A DNA stretch of 11,939 nucleotides from an uncultured Bacteroidota bacterium. Its GTDB lineage: Bacteria > Bacteroidota > Bacteroidia > Flavobacteriales > Flavobacteriaceae. The notes under the pieces are model-generated. The model made no database searches. It was not told the DNA's origin and saw nothing but the letters and a program-made list of their open reading frames with translations. Location of the stretch: positions 1 through 11,939 of the forward strand of contig CACLQG010000030.1 of NCBI GenBank assembly GCA_902609035.1, given 5' to 3'. Made by a program: the position numbers and the translations under genes. Shown here piece by piece: positions 1-7,556 of this stretch (position 1 is its first letter; each line of letters begins with the position of its first letter).

Positions 1-1
1 G

Positions 2-2404
2 GTCATTTACAATGGAAACAAATTAGAAGCTTACCATAAATACTATTGGTCTGTAAAGGTTTGGGATATTGACAATAAGGAGATTCGAGCAAATTACATT
101 GCTAGTTTTGAAATGGGTATGATTGACATTAAAAATTGGAAAGGATCGTGGATTTCAGACAGTAGAGACATTCACAAAAAGGAAAGCCCCTATTTCAGAA
201 AAGAATTTAATATCAAAAAGAAAATAAAGAGAGCAAGAGTATACATTGCCACTGCAGGATTATTTGAACTTTCAATAAATGGAAAAAGAGTAGGTAATCA
301 ACAATTAGATCCTACTTTCACTCGTTTTGATAGAAGAATCTTGTACGTAACACATGATGTAACAAATCTTCTGAAAAAAAATAATGCAATTGGTGTATTG
401 TTGGGTAATGGATGGTTCAATCACCAATCCACTGCAGTATGGTATTTTCATGAAGCACCTTGGAGGGCTAGACCAATGTTTTGTTTGGATTTAAGAGTTA
501 CCTATGAAGATGGAACTGAGGAGACCTATTCTTCTAATAATGATTGGAAAAATTCATCTGGATCTGTCGTTTTCAATAGTATTTATACTGGAGAGCATCA
601 AAATGCTCAATTTGAGCAAAAAGGTTGGAACACTTATGGTTTTGATGATAGCAATTGGAATAAAAGTATCCATACCTCTGCTCCATCAAAAAATATAGTT
701 TCCCAAGTTTTACATCCCATAAGACAAGTTAAAGAAATTCAAGCTGTAAAAATAAGAAAGGTAAATTCTAAAAAATATATTTTTGATTTAGGTAAGAATA
801 TAGCTGGGGTGTCACGAATAAAATTGACAGGCGAGCCTGGAACAGTATTGAGGATAACACATTCAGAGTTATTAGATATTAAAGGGGAAATTGACCTTTC
901 TAATATTATAGTCCATTATCGTCCCACGGACGATTACGATCCATTTCAAACTGATATTTACACTTTAAGAGGTGAAGGGGTTGAAATATTTACACCCAAA
1001 TTTAATTATAAGGGATTTCAGTTCGTAGAGGTTTTAAGTAACAAACCCATAGAATTAACCAAGGAGAGTCTAACAGGTATTTTTATGCATAGTGATGTTC
1101 CTTCCGTGGGTAGGGTTAATAGCTCCAACCCCTTGATCAATAAACTATGGTCTGCAACTAATAATGCATATTTATCAAACCTATATGGTTATCCTACCGA
1201 TTGTCCACAAAGAGAAAAAAATGGATGGACTGGAGACGCCCATATAGCCATTGAAATGGGTCTTTACAATTTCGATGGAATCACCGTTTACGAAAAATGG
1301 CTAAATGATCACCGAGATGAACAACAACCTAATGGAGTATTACCTGCTATAATTCCAACAAGCGGTTGGGGATATCACTGGGCAAATGGTCCGGACTGGA
1401 CAAGTAGTATTGCAATTATACCATGGAATATATATCTGTTTTATGGAGACAAAAAACTTCTTAAAGATTCATATGAAAACATCAAAAGGTATGTAGATCA
1501 TATAACAGATATTAGTCCAGAATACAAAACAGATTGGGGACTAGGAGACTGGGTTCCTGTGAAATCTAAAACTCCAAAGGAGTTTACTTCGTCAATTTAT
1601 TATTTTGTTGATGCGACTATCTTAGCAAAAACTGCAAAAATATTGGAAAAAGAAGAGGACTTTATAAAATATTCTGAATTGGCATCTCGGATTAAAAAGG
1701 TACTTAACTCAAGCTTTTTCAATTCCAAAACAGCGATATATGGAAGTGGTTTTCAAACAGAGCTTAGTACAGCTTTATTTTGGGGAATTGTTCCGAAGGA
1801 TCAAGTAGAAAAAGTTGCCCATAACTTAGCCAAAAAAGTGATTTCTGACAATAAACATATTGATGTTGGACTTTTGGGTAGTAAGGCAATACTTAATGCG
1901 CTAAGTGAAAACGGATATGCAGATTTAGCCTATCAAGTGGCAACTCAAAAAGATTTTCCATCATGGGGAGCATGGATAAAAGATGGAGCAACAACCTTAT
2001 ATGAGGATTGGAAAGTTGATGAAGATCGAAAAGGGGCAATGTCCAGAAATCATATAATGTTTGGTGAAATAAGTGCATGGTTTTACAAAGCTTTGGGTGG
2101 AATAAAACCAGATCCCAACCATCCTGGATTTAAAAATATTATACTTGAGCCTCATTTTGTAGAGGGATTAGATAAATTTAGTGCAGAACACAATGGACCA
2201 TACGGAACTATACATAGCTCGTGGATAAAAAATAATGACAGAGTAAAATATGACCTTGTCATTCCCACCAACAGCAGAGCATCTTTGATTTTAAATGGAA
2301 AAAAACTAATTGATCAAGATGGTATTGAGTTTTCAAAAATTAATAAGAATGCTTTCAGAGCACAAGTGGGATCTGGTCATTACAGCTTAATAATTGAATT
2401 GTGA
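2..2404 (+). CDS. Alpha-L-rhamnosidase, GH78 family (5' end outside window)
   Basis: This enzyme removes terminal alpha-L-rhamnose from glycans or glycosides by an inverting mechanism. The frame is open from base 2, and the 37 codons before the ATG at 113 are coding-like (YYWSVKVWD, then FEMG), matching the end of the Fn3-like domain that precedes the N-terminal rhamnosidase domain in this family. The gene is therefore truncated by the window edge and 113 is not its start. Numbering from the ATG at 113: N-terminal beta domains about 10-330, (alpha/alpha)6 catalytic barrel about 335-670, C-terminal beta-sandwich about 675-763. The signature DCPQREKNGWTGD supplies D363, E368 and D375, and TTLYEDW supplies E631. 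The spacing of the first three matches the catalytic Asp-Glu-Asp set I recall from Bacillus RhaB, so E368 is the likely general acid and E631 the likely base. The substrate and any signal peptide cannot be seen. Confidence 0.95.
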   Translation, partial: VIYNGNKLEAYHKYYWSVKVWDIDNKEIRANYIASFEMGMIDIKNWKGSWISDSRDIHKKESPYFRKEFNIKKKIKRARVYIATAGLFELSINGKRVGNQQLDPTFTRFDRRILYVTHDVTNLLKKNNAIGVLLGNGWFNHQSTAVWYFHEAPWRARPMFCLDLRVTYEDGTEETYSSNNDWKNSSGSVVFNSIYTGEHQNAQFEQKGWNTYGFDDSNWNKSIHTSAPSKNIVSQVLHPIRQVKEIQAVKIRKVNSKKYIFDLGKNIAGVSRIKLTGEPGTVLRITHSELLDIKGEIDLSNIIVHYRPTDDYDPFQTDIYTLRGEGVEIFTPKFNYKGFQFVEVLSNKPIELTKESLTGIFMHSDVPSVGRVNSSNPLINKLWSATNNAYLSNLYGYPTDCPQREKNGWTGDAHIAIEMGLYNFDGITVYEKWLNDHRDEQQPNGVLPAIIPTSGWGYHWANGPDWTSSIAIIPWNIYLFYGDKKLLKDSYENIKRYVDHITDISPEYKTDWGLGDWVPVKSKTPKEFTSSIYYFVDATILAKTAKILEKEEDFIKYSELASRIKKVLNSSFFNSKTAIYGSGFQTELSTALFWGIVPKDQVEKVAHNLAKKVISDNKHIDVGLLGSKAILNALSENGYADLAYQVATQKDFPSWGAWIKDGATTLYEDWKVDEDRKGAMSRNHIMFGEISAWFYKALGGIKPDPNHPGFKNIILEPHFVEGLDKFSAEHNGPYGTIHSSWIKNNDRVKYDLVIPTNSRASLILNGKKLIDQDGIEFSKINKNAFRAQVGSGHYSLIIEL

Positions 2405-2427
2405 CTAAATTCCATTTAATAATTTTG
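2399..2427 (+). promoter_or_regulatory. Candidate Bacteroidota promoter (TTG-18-TAATTTTG)
   Basis: An exact TAnnTTTG -7 box (TAATTTTG, 2420-2427) lies 18 bases after a TTG (2399-2401), inside the 17-19 base spacing known for Flavobacterium promoters. It overlaps the stop of the rhamnosidase gene and would drive the small secreted-protein gene at 2548 with a leader of about 110 bases. A ten-codon ORF (ATG 2452 to stop 2481) lies inside that leader. Confidence 0.45.
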
Positions 2428-2547
2428 CAGTTCAAAAGCCCTCTAACTTCAATGAATACTTTTTTTAAAAAAATACTTTAAAGTTTGTTCTTAATCATTC
2501 TTAGTGGTAAATGTCAAGGGACCTTTTTCGTTTATAAAAACAAGACT

Positions 2548-2856
2548 TTGAAAACCTTAAAAATCTTTATTATCATTGCTTTATTTAGTAACTACATTAT
2601 GTTTGGGCAGGACTGGGCTTCGATGTCTTATATTGTAAATGAAGATGACACTATCATTTTTTCTGGTGTTTTTAAATGTACCTCTCAAGAAAGTATGGTC
2701 TTGGAATTGGATTGCAAAGGCAAAAGCTATATAAATAAAATGACCTCAAATGAGTTAATCAAATCAATGGAGCTTTTGGGGTGGGAACTTTCGGAGCATA
2801 TTCAGCTCAAGGATAAAAAAGGAAAGCATGTGGTTTGGTTTCGACGTTATGAGTAA
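2548..2856 (+). CDS. Small secreted protein with DUF4177-like C-terminus
   Basis: I do not recognise a characterised function. The frame is open from before 2485 but contains no ATG ahead of the mature part. The TTG at 2548 gives MKTLKIFIIIALF..MFGQ, a textbook flavobacterial signal peptide with likely cleavage after FGQ, so I chose it over the upstream TTG at 2485 (123 aa), which would bury the signal peptide. The product is then 102 aa. After a beta-rich middle (about 25-60), the C-terminus reads NELIKSMELLGWELSEH and ends VVWFRRYE. This resembles the LNxLGxxGWELV...LKR pattern of DUF4177-type small domains, a by-eye resemblance. It follows the rhamnosidase gene by 143 bases and has its own candidate promoter. 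A TTG start is less common in this group, so the start remains uncertain; the gene itself is likely real. Confidence 0.65.
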   Translation: MKTLKIFIIIALFSNYIMFGQDWASMSYIVNEDDTIIFSGVFKCTSQESMVLELDCKGKSYINKMTSNELIKSMELLGWELSEHIQLKDKKGKHVVWFRRYE

Positions 2857-3267
2857 TTAATTTTTCTCTAATCTAAAGCCGTTCTTTTTCTCCGTTTGAT
2901 GTAAATGGAACAAAAGGTTCAATAATTGTTAGAAAAAAACTAAGTTTAGGATAGAGATTCCGTTTATATTTTCCGATTGATGATTACATTTTTTTAAAGT
3001 TTAGTTGGGTCACAAAAAACAATAAGCTGACAAGAAAATGCCTATAGCGATGAAATGAAAATGCTTTGTTTCTTCCATAATACAGCTCTGAATATGGAAC
3101 TTACAGCTTCTAAATAATATCAATTGTTAATACTGAAATTCAGCCTGCCATGCGGAGGATTTTTTATTTTACGTCAGGTATATCAATGCTTAGTTAGCTC
3201 TGGCACTTCTATATCTATTAAATAAATTTTGACAACGGAACGAATTAATAATGTTAAATATTATTTA
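2857..3267. other. Intergenic stretch, 411 bases, between convergent genes
   Basis: No convincing coding sequence is seen on either strand; the longest ATG-initiated frames are about 20 codons. The stretch separates the plus-strand small secreted-protein gene from the end of the minus-strand DUF218 gene. The only structured item is a weak hairpin followed by T residues near 3144-3169. Confidence 0.6.
3144..3169 (+). terminator. Weak or decayed terminator hairpin
   Basis: CCTGCC and GGAGG can pair across the loop ATGC if one G is bulged (3144-3158). ATTTTTTATTTT follows on the plus strand. The stem is only five base pairs with a bulge, so it may be a decayed terminator. It lies about 290 bases past the nearest upstream plus-strand gene. 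Confidence 0.3.
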
Positions 3268-4005
3268 TTATAAGATGCAATAATATAGTCTTCCTATAAC
3301 TTCTCTAAATGCAATTTCAGTTTTTCTAAGACCATCTGAGCTCGGAAAAAAATCTATAAAATCTGATTTTAAATTTGGTGGTGTTTTAAAATCAACTTTG
3401 AAAGGTACTACATTAAATCCTTGACTTTCAAATAGTGACTTTGCCCTTTTCATATGAAAAGCTGAAGTAACAAGGATAATTGTCTTATTACTCCCTAGAA
3501 GGTCTAATACAGCTAAAGATTCGTCAGCAGTATTTAATACATCTTCGGTAATCAAAATATCATCTTTCTTAACGCCATATTTTATAGCAAACTCTTTCAA
3601 AACTTCACCTTCAGATATGTTTGTAGTATTGTAAGGGTCTTTACCTCCTGTGAAAATAATTGTATTTGATTTATTTAATTGGTAAAGTTTAATTCCCTTA
3701 AAAAACCTGTCAACATCATTCCATTCAACAATATAATTTTTATCAAATTCATTTATTCGCATAATGCCACTTAATATTACAATTGCGTCAACTTTCTCTA
3801 ATTCATTAAAGCTTTTATAAATGTATTCTCCCTCAATCTTTTTCATAAAATAATTAGAAAATAAAGGGGTCGAAATGATATAAAAAATTAATGATGATAT
3901 ATAAATAAGACTTTTAAATTCTTTTTTTGTCCCTACTACAACCGTAAGTAAGTAAATTATAATAGGCATTACAAAAAGAGGAAATATTTTATGAAGGAAA
4001 ATCAT
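3268..4005 (-). CDS. YdcF/ElyC-like DUF218 membrane protein
   Basis: This is a 245-aa protein of the DUF218 (YdcF/SanA/ElyC) family, whose members are linked to cell-envelope integrity in Enterobacteria; no reaction is firmly established. Two hydrophobic segments (about 7-24 and 32-54) would anchor it in the inner membrane. The DUF218 domain follows at about 72-240: VDAIVILSG at 72-80, IIFTGG at 116-121, ITEDVLNTADES at 152-163, ILVTSAFHMKRA at 177-188 and a C-terminal FFPSSDGLRKTE..REVIGRLYY. The length fits the two-helix ElyC-like type. The ATG at 4005 begins directly with the first membrane helix and is preceded by an A-rich leader. A TAGTTTTAG box lies 22 bases upstream. It has no operon partner: the next minus-strand gene starts 874 bases upstream. 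Confidence 0.85.
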   Translation of the reverse strand: MIFLHKIFPLFVMPIIIYLLTVVVGTKKEFKSLIYISSLIFYIISTPLFSNYFMKKIEGEYIYKSFNELEKVDAIVILSGIMRINEFDKNYIVEWNDVDRFFKGIKLYQLNKSNTIIFTGGKDPYNTTNISEGEVLKEFAIKYGVKKDDILITEDVLNTADESLAVLDLLGSNKTIILVTSAFHMKRAKSLFESQGFNVVPFKVDFKTPPNLKSDFIDFFPSSDGLRKTEIAFREVIGRLYYCIL

Positions 4006-4029
4006 AAGTTATATTTTGCTAAAACTAAT
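4003..4029 (-). promoter_or_regulatory. Candidate -7 box for the DUF218 gene
   Basis: Read on the minus strand, TAGTTTTAG (4027 down to 4019) lies with its TA 22 bases before the ATG. That is the same distance as in the stronger promoter-like elements before 7482, 10562 and the sulfatase gene. It lacks the upstream C-tract, so it is a degenerate member at best. Confidence 0.3.
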
Positions 4030-4528
4030 AATATTTAAAGAATTGGTATATAAAGTTACTAGGTTCTGGCATTTCTTATCACTTTATAATAAAAGTAAAT
4101 TGTTTATATTTAAAATCATTAAACAAAAATAATTTCTAGATTCGATATACTTCTACCCCCCCTCTTTTTTAGGTTTGTTATTTAAGAGATAAAGAACACA
4201 TAATTTTATTTGTTGAAAAGATGGACGATTTTTTTGTAGATTCCATTTTTTAAAGGCTATCCTCAAAAATGATTTATTTTTTTCACTATCAGAGAAAAAG
4301 AATTGAAAATACATCTCATTTAATAGATTCAATTATAAATCCAAATTCTAAAATCTCCAATCAGGATAATTAAAATGATACAAAAAGATTTCTGTGATTT
4401 GATGGACGAAAGGGAAATTTTAATTCAAGTAATGCGATAATAATGTAAATGATAGCTAATCAAAACGTATACGGATCGATTTAAAATGGCAAGTACAATG
4501 AAAAAGTAGATTAAATATAAGGATAAGT
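4006..4528. other. Gene-poor stretch, 523 bases
   Basis: This region lies between two minus-strand genes. It holds a plus-strand promoter-like element at 4151-4187 and no long reading frame. Short ATG frames include an 10-aa one at 4221-4253 and a 21-aa one at 4375-4440 (begins MIQKDFCDLMDE), the latter after an A-rich AATTAAAATG start context. Neither is convincing alone; they may be remnants of lost genes. Confidence 0.5.
4151..4187 (+). promoter_or_regulatory. Orphan promoter-like element (copy G)
   Basis: A run of seven C, then CTCTTTTTT, then TAGGTTTG (4170-4177), an exact TAnnTTTG -7 box, then TTATTTAAG. It matches the family of C-tract/T-tract promoter-like elements seen elsewhere in the window, with CTTCT 15 bases upstream of the TA. 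The first ATG downstream (4221) opens only ten codons, so no present-day gene explains it. Confidence 0.5.
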
Positions 4529-4879
4529 TTAAGCTCTTGATTTTCTGGCTGATATAAAACTTTGAACAAAAGTAAATATCGCCCACAATGAGGTTAAAAT
4601 CATTACAGAAACTCTTATAATTCCTGTTATATTTCCTCTATTTAAAGCTCCTAAAAAAGGCCTCACCAAACCAATAATTATTAATAGCGTCAGAAGAACT
4701 GCAACATGAGCGGCAATTTTATTTTGTTTTTTAACACCACTATTGATTAAAAGTAAAATAACACCAACAATTACGGGTATTAAAGCAGTTATAGGTCTAG
4801 AATCAGACTCAAAATAACCCCATAAGCCCATAGATACTAAAAATAAAGAGTTTATTAAACTAACTGTATTTGCCTTCAT
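4529..4879 (-). CDS. Small four-helix membrane protein, function unknown
   Basis: This is a 116-aa hydrophobic protein of a type I recognise only as a conserved hypothetical in marine flavobacteria. Four membrane segments are visible: about 7-23, 30-47, 55-76 and 84-108. Short loops join them; the one after the second helix is basic (GVKKQNK), and the tail is SARKSRA. The positive-inside rule suggests both termini are cytoplasmic. No catalytic or metal-binding motif is seen. The ATG at 4879 fits an A-rich leader (AAAATTAAAATATG), and a weak -7-like TATATTTAC lies 21 bases upstream. It appears to be a single-gene transcript: the next genes on either side are far away or on the other strand. 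Confidence 0.75.
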   Translation of the reverse strand: MKANTVSLINSLFLVSMGLWGYFESDSRPITALIPVIVGVILLLINSGVKKQNKIAAHVAVLLTLLIIIGLVRPFLGALNRGNITGIIRVSVMILTSLWAIFTFVQSFISARKSRA

Positions 4880-4978
4880 ATTTTAATTTTTGTAAATATA
4901 AAACACCTTGACAAAATAAGTGTATCTGCATGTAAAATTTTGAATAAACTTATAAAATAAAACGGATAAGGTAAGTTG

Positions 4979-5098
4979 ATGAAAAACTTATTAGTGAATC
5001 AAACAGTACAGACAACTTTAAGTTTAAAAGATTTAATTCAAGCAATTGGATCACAGGGTCCATTGAAGATTAGTCAAGAAATCATATTGAAGAGCTAA
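4979..5098 (+). CDS. Possible 39-aa small protein
   Basis: An ATG at 4979 opens a 39-codon frame ending in TAA at 5096-5098. The product begins MKNLLVNQTVQTTLSLKDL and contains LIQAIGSQGPLKISQEIIL, a composition that looks protein-like, with possible short helices and no signal peptide or cysteines. No strong promoter box precedes it, and it lies in a 330-base gap between divergent genes. It could be a real small protein, an N-terminal remnant of a longer gene, or chance; I favour neither strongly. Confidence 0.25.
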   Translation: MKNLLVNQTVQTTLSLKDLIQAIGSQGPLKISQEIILKS

Positions 5099-5140
5099 AC
5101 AATGAAATTTGACTAAAACATTGGTATATCCTTCTCTTTA

Positions 5141-5187
5141 ACTTCTAGAACTTCAACCCCCTTTTATAGTTTTTGCTATTTTAGTAA
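5141..5187 (+). promoter_or_regulatory. Promoter-like element before the serine hydrolase (copy A)
   Basis: The parts, in order, are ACTTCT (5141-5146), a C5 tract (5157-5161), TTTTA, TAGTTTTTG (5167-5175) and CTATTTTAG. The TAG box is 43 bases before the ATG at 5210. It belongs to the element family listed at 4151, 6588, 7446, 10522, 10412 and 11737. The TAG(N)TTTTG core is one base longer than the canonical Bacteroidota TAnnTTTG. Confidence 0.6.
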
Positions 5188-5209
5188 TATAAACCATAAA
5201 TTATTTAAA

Positions 5210-6448
5210 ATGAAAAAAATAATACTGTGTTTATTTATTTCTCAGGGATTATTCTGTCAAAATAATTCAATGATTAAAGAAGCAGAACTATTAGGTATTT
5301 CAGATGCAAGGCTAAAATACCTAAATAAAGTAATGCATAGTTTCGTAGACAATGGAAAGATAAGCTGCATTCAAACAGCAATTATGAGGAGGGGTAAATT
5401 GGTCCATTTTGACACTTACGGTTTTAAGGATATAAAATCTAAATTAAAATTAAAATCTGATGATATTTTTAGAATCTACTCTATGACAAAACCAATAGTA
5501 TCCGTCGCGTTAATGACTCTGTTTGAAGAAGGGAAATTTCAATTGTACGATCCAATAGATAAATATATTCCAGAGTTAAAAAAGATGAAAGTTTACGATA
5601 ATGGAAGATTAATTGACGCTAAAAATAAAATTAAAATAATTGACTTGTTAAGACATACTTCGGGACTTGGTTATTTTAGTAATAATGTGGATCAAGCTTT
5701 AGACTCCTTGTATAATGAAATTGATTTCAAAAATATACTTGATAATAATGAATTTATAAGTAAAATTAAAAATATTCCTTTAAATTTTGATCCCGGTACT
5801 GACTGGAAGTATGGCTTGTCAACAAATGTTATAGGTTACTTAATCGAGGTATTATCAGGAATGGGACTTGATGAATATTTAGAATGGAAAATTTTTAAAC
5901 CTCTTAGTATGAAGGACACTTCATTTGAGGTTCCAATTGAAAATTATAAAAGGCTTGTAACAGAATATACTTTGACAAAGCAAAGAAAGTTAAAACCAAT
6001 AGACCAAACTGAGAGTAGCAGGTTCACAAAAAAAGTAACTCATTTTTCTGGAGGAGGGGGTTTAGTTTCAACTATGGATGATTATCTCATTTTCTCTCAA
6101 ATGCTATTAAATAATGGATCATACAAAAATAATAGAATTCTTAGTCCAAAAACGATTCAAATGATGACTAGTGACCACCTCAATTATATATTTGACAAGG
6201 AAGATAATGAATTACTTATTAAAGGTACTAGCTTTGGTTTAGGCTTTGCAGTTACCACTGATGTTTCAGAGACAAATCTATTGGGATCGAAAGATGTTTT
6301 TGGATGGGGCGGAGCTGCAGGAACTTTTTTTAGGATTGATCCTAAAGAAAATTTGATTTTCATTATGATGATTCAAATTAAACCTTATAAACAACTCCAA
6401 ATTAGAGAATATTTTCAGAATATGGTATACCAATCATTAACTGAATAG
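5210..6448 (+). CDS. Secreted serine hydrolase, beta-lactamase (class C) fold
   Basis: This 412-aa protein belongs to the serine beta-lactamase/transpeptidase/esterase superfamily (Pfam Beta-lactamase). It acts through a nucleophilic serine: S91-M-T-K94 is the SxxK motif, Y201 in KYGLSTN stands where the YxN tyrosine lies, and W366-GGAAGT replaces the KTG/HxG box. The YGLSTxVxGYLIE and WGGAAGT forms are typical of EstB-like carboxylesterases and many uncharacterised hydrolases, so an esterase role is more likely than antibiotic resistance. An N-terminal signal peptide (MKKIILCLFISQGLFCQ) predicts export; C16 is not in a canonical lipobox. The ATG follows the A-rich TTATTTAAAATG context. The next gene, with a matching leader, begins 209 bases downstream. 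The substrate is unknown; deacylation of a glycan would suit the neighbours, as inference only. Confidence 0.9.
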   Translation: MKKIILCLFISQGLFCQNNSMIKEAELLGISDARLKYLNKVMHSFVDNGKISCIQTAIMRRGKLVHFDTYGFKDIKSKLKLKSDDIFRIYSMTKPIVSVALMTLFEEGKFQLYDPIDKYIPELKKMKVYDNGRLIDAKNKIKIIDLLRHTSGLGYFSNNVDQALDSLYNEIDFKNILDNNEFISKIKNIPLNFDPGTDWKYGLSTNVIGYLIEVLSGMGLDEYLEWKIFKPLSMKDTSFEVPIENYKRLVTEYTLTKQRKLKPIDQTESSRFTKKVTHFSGGGGLVSTMDDYLIFSQMLLNNGSYKNNRILSPKTIQMMTSDHLNYIFDKEDNELLIKGTSFGLGFAVTTDVSETNLLGSKDVFGWGGAAGTFFRIDPKENLIFIMMIQIKPYKQLQIREYFQNMVYQSLTE

Positions 6449-6587
6449 TACTAATACAGGCACAACAAATTTTACCATTTCTTGGACTCGAACTGCGACA
6501 GGAACCTATTAATATCAATGTTTACTGCATAATTGATTATATGGAAGAATTACTATAAATTAATAATCGGCATATTCTCCATTTTAA

Positions 6588-6637
6588 GTTCTGTTAACTA
6601 TAATTCCCTCCTGTAGTTTTTGTTATATTTGAGATTA
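6588..6637 (+). promoter_or_regulatory. Promoter-like element before the 6658 gene (copy B)
   Basis: AAGTTCT is followed by a broken C-tract (CCCTCC), then TAGTTTTTG (6614-6622) and TTATATTTGAG. The TAG box sits 44 bases before the ATG, against 43 in copy A. The stretch from 6640 to the ATG at 6660 is identical over 21 bases to the leader of the serine hydrolase gene (5192-5212). Confidence 0.55.
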
Positions 6638-6657
6638 CTAACCATAAATTATTTAAA

Positions 6658-7404
6658 ATGAAAAAACTACTTTTATTACTATTAATCTCAACGATTTCAA
6701 TTAATGCTCAACAAGGTTTATTTGTTTTTCATCCGGTTAACGTTGATGACAGTAAACTTTCAGAATTTGAAACTATTCAGCTTAAATACGGAAAACAATT
6801 AGCCCAGGATAATGTTGACAATGGAAATTTTGAAGGATGGATACTATTGAAAAAAGTTAGGGGTATAGGTAACCCCACACCCATGACTAATGAAATTGAC
6901 TATATTTGGGTTCATCTATATAAAAACTCAAAACAATTAGCTGAAAAATCAGCATCATGGCCTTACAACAAAAAATTTGGAAAGTCTAGGGGGGAAATTT
7001 ATAAAGGAATAGATGTAAAAAGCCCTGGACAATTTTATTACAAAATTGAAAAACAAATTCAAACTGGTAATCAAGGTAAATTTGTTTTGTTAAACTGGTG
7101 TACACCAAATGATATTTCTGCATTCATGAAAAAAGCAGATGAGATATCCGAAAGATTTACTCTAAACAAAATGGCAAAATATGGAATGACAGACTGGGGA
7201 ATGGCCACAAGAATAATTCCTCAAAACAAGTCACCATTATTTTTCTGGGATAGCTATAACTCTATGGAAGAAGTTTTAAATCATTTAATGTTTTCATCAA
7301 TAGTTACAGAAAAAGAAAGAGCTGAAATTGCAGGATACATTCCTAATGGTTGGGATAACAGAGTAATATTTGAAATTTTAGCATCAACTTATACATCAAA
7401 TTGA
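6658..7404 (+). CDS. Secreted protein with duplicated alpha/beta-barrel-like halves
   Basis: I do not recognise a characterised family. The 248-aa product has a clear signal peptide (MKKLLLLLLISTISINAQ, cleavage after NAQ). The mature part seems to consist of two halves. The first, about 22-95, has LFVFHPVNV, a helix of SEFETIQLKYG type, then GWILLKKV and YIWVHLYKNSKQL. The second, about 142-215, has FVLLNWCTP, helix ISAFMKKADEISER, then DWGMATRI and FFWDSYNSMEEVLNHLM. Each half reads as beta-helix-beta-beta, as in ferredoxin-like dimeric alpha/beta barrels, so a pseudo-dimer is plausible (inference). A single cysteine lies in NWCTP. It shares its promoter and leader type with the preceding serine hydrolase gene and ends 12 bases before a strong terminator. 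Confidence 0.75.
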   Translation: MKKLLLLLLISTISINAQQGLFVFHPVNVDDSKLSEFETIQLKYGKQLAQDNVDNGNFEGWILLKKVRGIGNPTPMTNEIDYIWVHLYKNSKQLAEKSASWPYNKKFGKSRGEIYKGIDVKSPGQFYYKIEKQIQTGNQGKFVLLNWCTPNDISAFMKKADEISERFTLNKMAKYGMTDWGMATRIIPQNKSPLFFWDSYNSMEEVLNHLMFSSIVTEKERAEIAGYIPNGWDNRVIFEILASTYTSN

Positions 7405-7415
7405 AATAGAATTTT

Positions 7416-7442
7416 AAAACCCTCCCAAGCGGAGGGTTTTTT
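7416..7442 (+). terminator. Strong intrinsic terminator, probably bidirectional
   Basis: AAAACCCTCC (7416-7425) pairs perfectly with GGAGGGTTTT (7431-7440) around a five-base loop, and T residues continue to 7442. It lies just past the stop of the 6658 gene. Read on the minus strand, the same hairpin is followed by TTTTAAAATT, so it could also end transcripts of the sulfatase operon. Confidence 0.9.
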
Positions 7443-7445
7443 ATT

Positions 7446-7480
7446 CCAACCCCCTTTTATAGGTTTTGCTGTTTTAGTAG
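7446..7480 (+). promoter_or_regulatory. Promoter-like element (copy C) before a decapitated ORF
   Basis: A C5 tract, TTTTA, TAGGTTTTG (7460-7468) and CTGTTTTAG, with the TA 22 bases before an ATG at 7482. This is the best-preserved copy of the family besides copy A. It lies directly after a strong terminator, as expected for the start of a new transcription unit. Confidence 0.6.
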
Positions 7481-7481
7481 A

Positions 7482-7556
7482 ATGAAAAAGTTAATAGTTC
7501 CTTTAATTGTAGTTCCTTTTTTGGTTTATGGTCAAATCTGTCTTTCAATAATTTGA
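7482..7556 (+). pseudogene. Remnant: signal peptide only, 24 codons
   Basis: The ATG at 7482 opens MKKLIVPLIVVPFLVYGQ, a complete signal peptide with a YGQ cleavage site, then ICLSII and a TGA stop at 7554-7556. The start closely resembles that of the sulfatase (MKKLILLLQMVPMFSFGQ), and the upstream element lies at nearly the same distance. The simplest reading is the surviving 5' end of a secreted-protein gene whose body has been deleted or replaced, now joined to the antisense 3' end of the CxxC gene. A functional 24-aa peptide is less likely. Confidence 0.5.

Noticed and set aside
504..698. 64-aa plus-strand frame, and a 61-aa minus-strand frame at 1893-2078
   Set aside because: Both are inside the rhamnosidase gene in shadow frames; no domain or start context supports them.
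5210..6448. Serine hydrolase as an antibiotic-resistance class C beta-lactamase
   Set aside because: The KTG box is replaced by WGGAAGT and the Tyr motif is YGLS, forms typical of EstB-like esterases and uncharacterised hydrolases.
6484..6505. tRNA T-arm-like sequence on the minus strand (GTCGCAGTTCGAGTCC)
   Set aside because: The flanking bases do not form a five-pair T-stem, and no anticodon or acceptor arm is present. It may be a tRNA remnant from an old integration, but there is no support beyond the loop match.
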